Shown here: one piece after another, positions 31,633 to 37,946 of the stretch | Layout: every line of letters begins with the position of its first letter | Numbering within the stretch: position 1 is the stretch's first letter | NCBI GenBank assembly: GCA_002361955.1 | Contig: DESK01000037.1 | Span: 54,440 to 92,385 of the forward strand | Direction of reading: 5' to 3' | DNA from: Lachnospiraceae bacterium UBA3316 | Lineage (GTDB): Bacteria; Bacillota; Clostridia; Lachnospirales; Lachnospiraceae | Length of the DNA stretch: 37,946 nucleotides | The notes under the pieces: model-generated | Told to the model about the DNA's origin: nothing | Database searches by the model: none | Seen by the model: only the letters and a program-made list of their open reading frames with translations | Position numbers and translations under genes: made by a program

Positions 31633-31844
31633 ATCATCCATATGATGTTGGGGTCAAAAGCCTTTGCCCCCAACTATGATACGGATTTCTCCGTGCTTAC
31701 GCACTCCCGAAATCCTAAAACACCTCAAATCCGCTCATTTTTCTCCGAAAAATGGCTGCTTTTCGGTGTTTTACGGGTCACAAAATCATGCTTTTTCATG
31801 CAAGCATGAAACCCATGACCTTTTGACCCTGGTATCATCCATAT
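31633..31844 (+). other. Structured ~200-nt leader or MITE-like element
   Basis: Closing arms 31642-31660 and 31820-31838 can pair over 19 positions as RNA (four G-U pairs), centred on GGGTCAAAAG/CTTTTGACCC. Inside are GGATTTC/GAAATCC with an inner GTGC/GCAC (31683-31714), TAAAACACC/GGTGTTTTA enclosing CATTTTTC-tcc-GAAAAATG, and TCATGC-aa-GCATGA. The 11-bp direct repeat ATCATCCATAT occurs at both edges (31633-31643, 31834-31844). Local alternatives compete with the closing stem: CATCAT/ATGATG, GTTGGGG/CCCCAAC, and GGTAT/ATACC next to the AAGGAG ribosome site of the following gene. No protein of conserved look is encoded. It could be a regulatory RNA leader, or a miniature mobile element with terminal repeats. 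Confidence 0.55.
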
Positions 31845-31863
31845 ACCAAGGAGAACCGAACCT

Positions 31864-32514
31864 ATGAAAATCTTTCAGAAAAATCCCCGCCGCACTCTGC
31901 ACTACACCATGTCCCTGATCGGAGGTATCTCCGGATCTTACGCCATCCTCATCCGTGGAGGCAACTTCGGAGCAGCGGAAACCACAAATTTGATCGAGCT
32001 CTTTTTAGATATGGCCTGCTTCGACCTTCCCGATATCCTGATCCGGCTGGGCATCCTGTGCCTCTACTCCTCCTCCATCGTGCTGGCGCATCTGGCGGAG
32101 AAAAAGCTTCCCTCCGGGAATATCCGGCTATGTCTTGCCGCGGAAAGCCTCTGTATTCTTCTGGCAGGGTTCCTTCCCATTTCCGTACATCCCCTGGTCG
32201 CCCTCTACCCGATCTTTGCCATGAGCGCCCTCCAGTGGCAGACCTTCACCTGCCCGGAAACCTATAACAGCTCCACCATATTTTCCACCAACAACCTCAA
32301 GCAGGCCCTGCTTTCCTGGACAGACTACCGGATGGAAAGGAACCCCTCCCAAAAGGCGAGGGCAGTCTTTTTTACCATGACCCTAGCCTTTTTTCACGCA
32401 GGCGTCCTTCTCGGATGGTTCGCCGTACAGGCTTTTGGCACAAGGGCCATCTGGACGGCCCTGCTTCCCCTGCTATGGGTCCGCAGTACGCTTTCCGGCC
32501 TGAAAAGCAGGTAA
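31864..32514 (+). CDS. DUF1275 (YoaK-like) membrane protein
   Basis: A 216-residue protein with six or so hydrophobic segments. The pattern matches DUF1275: an early GGISGSYAILIRGGNFGAAE with TTNLIELFLDM, and a central MSALQWQTF followed by STIFSTNNLKQAL, equivalent to the family's mgmQNA / TTfmTGnl motif. The family's function is unknown; transport has been suggested. AAGGAG lies just before ATG 31864, immediately after the structured element, so translation may be affected by that structure. Divergent LysR gene upstream. Confidence 0.75.
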   Translation: MKIFQKNPRRTLHYTMSLIGGISGSYAILIRGGNFGAAETTNLIELFLDMACFDLPDILIRLGILCLYSSSIVLAHLAEKKLPSGNIRLCLAAESLCILLAGFLPISVHPLVALYPIFAMSALQWQTFTCPETYNSSTIFSTNNLKQALLSWTDYRMERNPSQKARAVFFTMTLAFFHAGVLLGWFAVQAFGTRAIWTALLPLLWVRSTLSGLKSR

Positions 32515-32737
32515 AACTTTCCTCCTTTTTTAAAAATCATTTACAAAGATCACCAATTTTTTATTTTTCGATCACAAATTCCTCACAACCTCACCGTATA
32601 CTTTTAACCATAAGATATATCGAAACACAAAAGAACTCGAAGACATCCGGTGCACCTATGCCTCGGGTTCGACAAAAAACAATCTTAACTCATGTTAAGT
32701 TTACATATATTCTCATATTTATTTCTTTCTTCTTTCA

Positions 32738-32766
32738 GGTTTCTCACAGTGGTGGGAAACCTTTTT
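32738..32766 (+). terminator. Intrinsic terminator in the leader region
   Basis: GGTTTCTCAC pairs with GTGGGAAACC (10 bp, one G-U), loop of 4, followed by TTTTT. It lies 220 bases past the DUF1275 stop and 190 bases before the GH20 start, so it may end the former or attenuate an unseen leader. Confidence 0.65.
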
Positions 32767-32882
32767 GTGCCCAAAATGCCGTTCAGCCAAAACAGCCAAA
32801 TTTTAGTAAACAGACAGATTCTTTGCTTTCTCTTTATTGCCATACGACTGAGGGATTATTTTCCGAATTGTCTGTGTGTCTC

Positions 32883-32911
32883 TGGACTTTTCTTTTTGAA
32901 CATGCTACAAT
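32883..32911 (+). promoter_or_regulatory. Promoter of GH20 gene
   Basis: TGGACT (32883-32888), 17 bases, TACAAT (32906-32911) with TGC before it (extended -10). The transcript would start about 35 bases before ATG 32955. Confidence 0.55.
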
Positions 32912-32954
32912 TTCGATACAGAACTATTATACTAAAGAAAGAAGGATTGGATTT

Positions 32955-35411
32955 ATGAAAAAGAAATGGGTAACAAAAACACTTTCCCTTCTGCTGGCCT
33001 CCTGCGTAGGTTTTTCCGCGCTTCCGTCACAGGTGCTGGCTGCGGGAACGCCCGATGAGACATCGGGAAATCAGAGATTCTTTATCGTCAGCGAAGAGCA
33101 GCCTGACATGGAGCTTACCCAGAAGGTCTCCCTTGTCAGCAGAGAGTTCGCTGCCAAAGATGCCTGCGATTCTGCCGAGCTTCTCTACGGAAGCGAAGCT
33201 CTGGCACAGGAGGGGGACATCCTGGTAGAGCTGTCTGACGCCCTTCGGAGCGACAGCTACGAGATCGCCCTGGAGGACGGAAAAACCTCTGTAACCGCCG
33301 GTTCCCCGGTGAGCGCCATGTACGGCCTGCGTGCCATTTTAAAGAGCACCCTGCTGGGCCAGGCTCCCGCGGCAGTCTCTGAGACGCCGGACGTGGAACA
33401 GCGCATCTTCCATCTGGACTGCGGCAGAAAGTACTTTACCAAGGACTGGATCATCTCCCTGATCAAGGATCTCTCCTGGCTGCAGATGAACCAGCTGGAA
33501 GTGGACTTTTCCAACGGCACCGGCTTCCGCCTTGCCCTGGATGATATGAGCCTGGACATCGACGGGGACGGCACGGCAGATAAGGATCTCTCCGTTCTTC
33601 CCGGCGGCGTGACAGACCCCGACTCCTACCTGACAGAGTCGGAGATGGATGAAATCATTGATACGGCCAATGCCTACGGCGTGGAGATCATCCCCTGCCT
33701 GGACACACCGGGCCATACGGGTTGGATCTTCAGCAAGGAAGCCTTCCAGGAATACTCTGACAACGGGGATCTGGACGTTGAGAATGAGGCCGCCACTGCT
33801 TTTATGAAAGCCCTGGTGAAAAAATACGCCGCATACTTCGTGTCAAAGGGCTGCACCACCTTCCACATCGGTGGTGACGAGTATCTCCACGGTTACTTTA
33901 ACTGGGGAACTCCCAACCCCTCCACAGAGCATCTGTACCCGACAGTGGCCGATTATCTGGACAGCCTTGCCCTGGAGCTGAAGGACATGGGCTATTCAAA
34001 AATCCGCTGCTTCAATGACCCCCTGTATTATAATGAAGACCTTACGACCCACACCTACCAGAACATTGACGAAGCCTCATACTGGTGCAGGCGCATGGGC
34101 GGCTTTAACTACGCGGCTCCCATGACGCTGGCCAGCCAGGGCCTTGCCATGATTAACGGGCACGGCGACTTCTACGATATCCTCACCGGCGGAGATCCCA
34201 ACTGGACGAAGCCTGTAGGCGACCCCGGCACGAAAAAGACGCCGGCAGGCATCTATGCCCAGTTCCACAACAACACCTTCGCAGGTACGGAGCATGTGGA
34301 TGACGAATATGTGGTAGGCTCCACCTACTTCCTGTGGTGCGACGATCCCACCCAGGGAACCATGGAACAGGTAGCCGCCAGCCTGTACCCCAGGCTGCGG
34401 GCCGCTTCCGCCAAGATGTGTGACGAAAACGCTTCCGGCACATTCGAAGAATTTGCCGCTTCCTTTACAGACTCTGTCGGCGGCTTTACCGCCAGCGGTT
34501 CTCTCCAGGAGGTAATGCTTCCCGACGAGCCGGAGATGAAGAGCGCCGCCGATATCCAGGCCGCCGCTGACGCAGAAAAGCTTCTCTCCTCCCTAGGACA
34601 GGTAACCTCCCTTAAGGACCGGGCAGCCGTAGAGGCAGCCAGGGCAGCCTACAACAGGCTGACTGCCCGCCAGAAAAGGCTTGTGAGCCCCCAGGCCCTC
34701 AAGATCCTGACTGACGCGGAAGCAAAGATTGCTGAGCTGACGACGCCTGACGTTCCCCACAGCATCGCAGGCGCTGTGATCGCCCCCATCAAGGAACAGG
34801 CCTATACAGGCGCTGCCCTTACTCCGGCTGTCACAGTCACCTTCCAGGGAAAGACCCTGACAAAGGATACGGATTACACCGTTTCCTACAGCAGCAACGT
34901 AAATGCCGGAACAGCCACTGTGACCATCTCGGGAAAAGGCAGCTACACCGGTTCTAAGACAGCCTCCTTCACCATTGCCATCGCAAAGGGAAGCACCTGG
35001 ACAGTCACGAACCTGCGCTATAAAGTGACCTCTGCAAATACGGTCTCCGTAACGGGAGCTGCCTCTTCCAAGACCTCCGCAGTCATCAAAGCTTCCGTAA
35101 AGATCGGAGGAAAGACCTTCCAGATCACAGAGATCGCTCCAAAGGCATTCCAGAAGGATAAAAAGCTCAAAACTGTTACCATCGGAAAGAATGTGGCCAA
35201 GATCGGAAAGAGCGCCTTCTTCCAGTGCAAGAGCTTAAAAACCGTCAAGATCCTCTCTGGAAAGCTGACTTCCAAAAAAGTAGGCGCGAAAGCCTTCTCC
35301 AAGATCTCTGCCAAGGCTTCCGTAAAAGTGCCGAAGGCAAAGAAGACGGCCTACAAAAAGTTCCTGTATAAGAAAGGGCTTCCAAAGGGCGCGAAGATCG
35401 TTGCCGCTTAA
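32955..35411 (+). CDS. Secreted GH20 beta-N-acetylhexosaminidase with Ig-like and leucine-rich repeat domains
   Basis: An 818-residue exported enzyme. Signal peptide ~1-31 (KKKWVTKTLSLLLASCVGF, cleavage near VLAAG). A GH20b-type N-domain (~40-150) precedes the GH20 barrel (~155-510), with the catalytic pair Asp308-Glu309 in HIGGDEYLHG and substrate residues in LDTPGHTGW. It would release terminal GlcNAc/GalNAc from host glycans or mucin by substrate-assisted catalysis. Then a helical linker (~525-590), an Ig-like domain (~600-675, YTGAALTPAVTVTFQGKTL) and a BspA-type leucine-rich repeat (~720-770, KTVTIGKNVAKIGKSAFFQC). There is no LPxTG or transmembrane anchor; the Lys-rich C-terminus may bind the wall. 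ATG 32955 is set by the signal peptide and AAGGA. Confidence 0.87.
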   Translation: MKKKWVTKTLSLLLASCVGFSALPSQVLAAGTPDETSGNQRFFIVSEEQPDMELTQKVSLVSREFAAKDACDSAELLYGSEALAQEGDILVELSDALRSDSYEIALEDGKTSVTAGSPVSAMYGLRAILKSTLLGQAPAAVSETPDVEQRIFHLDCGRKYFTKDWIISLIKDLSWLQMNQLEVDFSNGTGFRLALDDMSLDIDGDGTADKDLSVLPGGVTDPDSYLTESEMDEIIDTANAYGVEIIPCLDTPGHTGWIFSKEAFQEYSDNGDLDVENEAATAFMKALVKKYAAYFVSKGCTTFHIGGDEYLHGYFNWGTPNPSTEHLYPTVADYLDSLALELKDMGYSKIRCFNDPLYYNEDLTTHTYQNIDEASYWCRRMGGFNYAAPMTLASQGLAMINGHGDFYDILTGGDPNWTKPVGDPGTKKTPAGIYAQFHNNTFAGTEHVDDEYVVGSTYFLWCDDPTQGTMEQVAASLYPRLRAASAKMCDENASGTFEEFAASFTDSVGGFTASGSLQEVMLPDEPEMKSAADIQAAADAEKLLSSLGQVTSLKDRAAVEAARAAYNRLTARQKRLVSPQALKILTDAEAKIAELTTPDVPHSIAGAVIAPIKEQAYTGAALTPAVTVTFQGKTLTKDTDYTVSYSSNVNAGTATVTISGKGSYTGSKTASFTIAIAKGSTWTVTNLRYKVTSANTVSVTGAASSKTSAVIKASVKIGGKTFQITEIAPKAFQKDKKLKTVTIGKNVAKIGKSAFFQCKSLKTVKILSGKLTSKKVGAKAFSKISAKASVKVPKAKKTAYKKFLYKKGLPKGAKIVAA

Positions 35412-35458
35412 CCAGAGGACGGCCTCCGGATAAAGAAGCTTTTTTCCTCACCTAAACA

Positions 35459-35493
35459 GGTCGGCCAGTGATAGCTGCTATCACTGGCCGACC
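35459..35493. terminator. Long perfect hairpin terminator
   Basis: GGTCGGCCAGTGATAGC and GCTATCACTGGCCGACC, 17 bp with a one-base centre, followed by ATTTTA on the plus strand. It separates the convergent GH20 and PepSY genes. Confidence 0.75.
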
Positions 35494-35537
35494 ATTTTAT
35501 GGCTCCATCTTCTGTTTTCGGTAACAAGAATCACGTA

Positions 35538-36290
35538 TTACTGGTCATATTCCATATCCCATTCAAGGATTTTTCCGGTCTCTGCATGAATCTTGTATTC
35601 AAATTCCCAATTGTCATATTTAAAATCTATTTCATAGCAGACATGTCCGTCATCCCGCTCTAATTTTGCTTTTGTATATCTGACATCTCCTGTTATATTC
35701 CCCTGTTTTTTCGCATGATTCAAAGCAATCTGTTTTGCTTTCTCCGTGCCAATGTATTTTGAAGAATTGCGGTTGATCTCCTCCTTTTCGAAATCCTTAA
35801 TCTTTCCGGTGCGGGCATTGATTTCCACCTCATATCTGTAACTCTTTGTCTCAAAGATGACCTCCCATTCCTTTCCGTCCAGTTTCACCTTTGTCCACTT
35901 TTCTACAGAAGAACGATTCTCACCTGCCCGTTTCAGAGAGATCTCTTTTGCCCGTTTCTTTGTCACCTTCTTAGCGGCTGCTTTTTCTATTTTTTCTTTT
36001 TCAAACTCTTCTACGTCTCCGGTGCGGGCATTGATCTCCACATCATATTTATAGCTGCCGGTCTGAAAATCAATTTCCCATTCCTGGCCGTTATCGTCAT
36101 CCAGGTTATCCAGTTTTACCTTTGTCCATTTTTTAACAGAAGAACTTTTTACATTCGCTTTATTTAAAGCGATCTGTTTGGCTTTCTCTTTGCTGATCGT
36201 CCCGTTTGCGGCAAAAACCGTTACGGAACTTCCTAATACTACGACTGCCATCACACAAAATACGGTTAACATCTTCCAAGTTTTTTTCAT
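35538..36290 (-). CDS. Exported protein with three PepSY domains
   Basis: A 250-residue protein: signal peptide (KKTWKMLTVFCVMAVVVLG, cleavage near VFAAN) then three PepSY repeats of ~65-75 residues, each with an EKAKQIAL-type helix, a WTKVKL strand and an INARTG hairpin. PepSY modules often inhibit peptidases or sense conditions outside the cell. ATG 36290 is preferred because GGA is suitably spaced; an ATG four codons upstream has the AAAGGA abutting it. Base composition is AT-richer than most of the window. The upstream region is interrupted ~40 bases before the start codon by the IS110-family element, which probably removed its native promoter. Confidence 0.8.
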   Translation of the reverse strand: MKKTWKMLTVFCVMAVVVLGSSVTVFAANGTISKEKAKQIALNKANVKSSSVKKWTKVKLDNLDDDNGQEWEIDFQTGSYKYDVEINARTGDVEEFEKEKIEKAAAKKVTKKRAKEISLKRAGENRSSVEKWTKVKLDGKEWEVIFETKSYRYEVEINARTGKIKDFEKEEINRNSSKYIGTEKAKQIALNHAKKQGNITGDVRYTKAKLERDDGHVCYEIDFKYDNWEFEYKIHAETGKILEWDMEYDQ

Positions 36291-36341
36291 AGCTTTTTCC
36301 ATTCCTTTCGCTTCGCTCAGGCACAAACAAGTAATGAAAAT

Positions 36342-36371
36342 GTTGCGCTCCTCTATTTCTCGTTTTATAAT
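36342..36371 (+). promoter_or_regulatory. Promoter in IS110 left end
   Basis: TATAAT (36366-36371) with TTGCGC 17-18 bases upstream. A start would fall at about 36378, the first base of the outer stem of the candidate bridge RNA. Confidence 0.45.
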
Positions 36372-36379
36372 TCTTGTAT

Positions 36380-36558
36380 GGAATAGCAATACACTACAGA
36401 ACACGGAAGGAGAGGTGGCGAAGTTTTTCGACCCCGCATAGCTATATGTGTCGTCATCCTTTCAAGCACAAACAAGTGGGACTTTGAGCCCGGACTCTTA
36501 TCATTGGTAATAAACCATGTTTATTTAGTCGCAGGATGACAGTCAATGTTGCTATTCC
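36380..36558 (+). ncRNA. Candidate IS110 bridge RNA
   Basis: About 179 nt in the left non-coding end, the place and size known for IS110-group bridge RNAs. The outer stem is GGAATAGCAA (36380-36389) with TTGCTATTCC (36549-36558), followed by T6. Inside are CGAA-gttt-TTCG, an 8-bp stem GTCATCCT/AGGATGAC (36453-36460 / 36533-36540), and AATAAAC-cat-GTTTATT. The inner domain holds GCACAAACAAGT (36466-36477), identical to the left insertion flank, and TTTGAG (36483-36488), complementary to the right flank. The donor loop is not resolved with certainty. Confidence 0.6.
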
Positions 36559-36582
36559 TTTTTTCTAAAGGTGGTGATACCT

Positions 36583-37854
36583 ATGATGAGGATTGTATAC
36601 CCCATCTGTTGTGGACTTGATGTCCACAAGAATGTTATCGTTGCAACCATCGTTATTACCAATAAGGCGGGAATCTCTGAGTACTTACAGGAGTCCTTTT
36701 CTACCATCAATTCCGATATTCAAAAATTCCATGATTGGCTTATCGAGCATAATTGTTATCATGTTTGTATGGAATCCACTGGAAAGTACTGGATTCCTAT
36801 TTTTAATTATCTCGAAAACGATATTGATGTGTGCCTGACCCATCCTAAATATGTCAAAGCCATCAAGGGCAAGAAAACGGATAAAAAAGATTCAAAATGG
36901 ATTGCTGATCTCTATAAGTTTGATTTGGTCAGATGTTCCTTTATCCCTCCTAAGGATTTCCGTCAACTCCGTGAACTCGCAAGGTATCGTTTCAAACTCG
37001 TCTGCATGAAATCTTCAGAAAAAAACAGGCTTCAAAATTGTATGACTGTTTCTAATGTTGGGATTGCAAGTGTCCTGTCTGACCCTTTCGGTAAAACTGC
37101 CACAGAGATCATGGCTTATCTTTTGGAACACACCTCCGATTCCATTGATGAAAAAGCCGTACGCAAACTCATTAAAAAGGGAGCCAAGGCCAAATCCGAC
37201 GAAATCATTGAGGCTATCAAAGGATACAAAATCGAAACGGATCAGGCAAAAAAGTATGAACTGGCTCATAATCATCTGGAGTATCTCAACGAAATGATCA
37301 CCCAGACAGAAGTGGAATTATACGTTCGTATCAAACCTTACTATGAGTTCGTCGAATTTGTAAGTACTATGCCCGGAATGACGGAACTTAGCTCCACTAT
37401 TGTACTTGCTGAAACCGGTGTCGATATGTCCATTTTTGATGATGCAGCACACTTGTGCTCCTGGTGCGGACTCGTTCCTGCTAATAATGAATCGGCTGGA
37501 AAAAAGAAATCCACTCGTATTGCAAAAGCAGGCGATTATTTAAAGCCCATGATGGTTCAGTGCGCACTCGCTGCAATTAAGTGCAAATCCCAACCTTACT
37601 TTGCAATCAAATACGGGCATATCAAAAAACGTCGGGGGCACAAAAAAGCTATTATCGCTATAGCTCGCATGATGATGGTCAGTATATATCACATGATTTC
37701 TGAAAAGAAGCCCTTTCAGCCTAGCGATTATGATGAACTCCTAAATCCTCATAGCCGCAATGAACGAGTTGTACTTAATGATAAAAATGTTTTTGCGTAT
37801 CTTGAATCCAAAGGATATGATACTAGCCAATTAGTTAAATGCAACGATAACTAA
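36583..37854 (+). CDS. IS110-family transposase (bridge-RNA guided recombinase)
   Basis: A 423-residue DEDD recombinase: N-terminal RuvC-like domain with Asp13 (GLDVHKN), Glu64 (CMESTGKYW), Asp100 and Asp103 (KKTDKKDSKW), a coiled middle segment, and the C-terminal Transposase_20 domain with STMPGMTE, CGLVPANNESAGKKK (Ser304 as candidate nucleophile) and TRIAKAGDYL. It is full length, with all catalytic residues present, so the element could be active. ATG 36583 has AAAGGTGGTGA upstream; a GTG at 36571 lies inside that site and is rejected. Confidence 0.93.
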   Translation: MMRIVYPICCGLDVHKNVIVATIVITNKAGISEYLQESFSTINSDIQKFHDWLIEHNCYHVCMESTGKYWIPIFNYLENDIDVCLTHPKYVKAIKGKKTDKKDSKWIADLYKFDLVRCSFIPPKDFRQLRELARYRFKLVCMKSSEKNRLQNCMTVSNVGIASVLSDPFGKTATEIMAYLLEHTSDSIDEKAVRKLIKKGAKAKSDEIIEAIKGYKIETDQAKKYELAHNHLEYLNEMITQTEVELYVRIKPYYEFVEFVSTMPGMTELSSTIVLAETGVDMSIFDDAAHLCSWCGLVPANNESAGKKKSTRIAKAGDYLKPMMVQCALAAIKCKSQPYFAIKYGHIKKRRGHKKAIIAIARMMMVSIYHMISEKKPFQPSDYDELLNPHSRNERVVLNDKNVFAYLESKGYDTSQLVKCNDN

Positions 37855-37946
37855 CAACCAATTCTCGACTATATATTCTTTTAAATTCAGGGACTTACGA
37901 CCCCTTATTTAAGTGCGTCTCAAAATCAACTCTTTTTTTCACTCTT
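37855..37946 (+). other. IS110 right end and flank at window edge
   Basis: AT-rich non-coding DNA. The inferred right boundary is near 37916-37918; the last ~28 bases (CTCAAAATCAAC and onward) would be the original upstream region of the PepSY gene. Confidence 0.4.

Larger units (their letters stand above)
32515..32954 (+). other. 440-bp AT-rich intergenic region before hexosaminidase gene
   Basis: No gene is supported. Visible elements: TTTCGAT/ATCGAAA inverted repeat about 50 bases apart (near 32572-32634), a GAACTCGA/TCGGGTTC stem (near 32633-32670), a CTTAAC-tcat-GTTAAG palindrome (32684-32699), the terminator at 32738-32766 and the promoter at 32883-32911. A frame open through this region has no ribosome site. 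Confidence 0.5.
36331..37918 (+). mobile_element. IS110-family insertion sequence
   Basis: About 1.59 kb with a long non-coding left end (~250 bp), one DEDD transposase and a short right end (~60 bp). Boundaries are inferred from guide-like matches: left flank GCACAAACAA plus GT (36321-36332) recurs in the candidate bridge RNA at 36466-36477, and right flank CTCAAA directly after a GT (37917-37918) is complementary to TTTGAG at 36483-36488. As usual for IS110, there are no terminal inverted repeats or long target duplication. Strongly AT-richer than the neighbourhood. Confidence 0.6.

Noticed and set aside
31609..31809. 66-codon frame inside the structured element
   Set aside because: No ribosome site, no family resemblance, and it is made of palindrome halves; the folding explains the sequence better.
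32415..32954. N-terminal extension of the GH20 protein overlapping the DUF1275 gene
   Set aside because: The 180 extra residues lie before a clear signal peptide, span a terminator and a promoter, and lack a ribosome site.

Overview
The window looks like chromosome of a gut-type anaerobic Firmicute, most likely Lachnospiraceae (class Clostridia). This is inferred from strong AGGAGG ribosome sites with TTG/GTG/ATG starts, a Bacillus/Clostridium-type large SRP RNA next to tadA, BirA-type biotin operators, a stand-alone homocysteine methyltransferase domain, radical-SAM and Fe-S enzymes typical of strict anaerobes, and secreted Ig-like/leucine-rich-repeat domains. Most genes are GC-rich. The last ~2.5 kb (PepSY gene and IS110 element) is visibly AT-richer and looks acquired.

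Layout. 0.25-5.9 kb: a MATE exporter converges on citrate synthase; upstream of that on the minus strand is a gntR(YtrA)-ATPase-permease-permease operon. 6-8.3 kb: a homocysteine methyltransferase behind a structured leader, then a repeat-bearing lipoprotein. 8.4-9.4 kb: large SRP RNA transcribed from a promoter inside the 3' end of tadA. 9.5-12.9 kb: a second MATE exporter and a bioB-bioY biotin operon under twin BirA boxes. 13-19.6 kb: an NrdG-like radical-SAM activase, an acidic-repeat protein of unknown function, an MBL-fold hydrolase, pepD and ridA, then a small membrane protein with a ferredoxin-like aldo/keto reductase. 19.6-29.1 kb: one ten-gene minus-strand operon for an Mrp/Mbh-like membrane complex with four proton-channel (NuoL/M/N-type) subunits and no electron-transfer genes. 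29.2-31.5 kb: proA and a LysR regulator. 31.6-35.4 kb: a structured ~200-nt element, a DUF1275 membrane protein and a secreted GH20 hexosaminidase. 35.5-37.9 kb: a triple-PepSY exported protein and an IS110-family element.

The most interesting items are (i) the IS110 element, whose left non-coding end can fold as a bridge RNA and contains a 12-nt copy of the sequence immediately left of the insertion plus a 6-nt complement of the sequence immediately right of it, as expected of target guides; (ii) the four-antiporter Mrp/Mbh-type operon lacking a catalytic arm; (iii) the 31.64-31.84 kb element, with a 19-bp closing stem, nested hairpins, mutually exclusive pairings and 11-bp direct repeats, ending at a ribosome site; and (iv) the regulatory layout around bioY/MATE and tadA/SRP RNA.

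All calls come from reading the sequence. Family names rest on recognised motifs and gene order, not on database searches.
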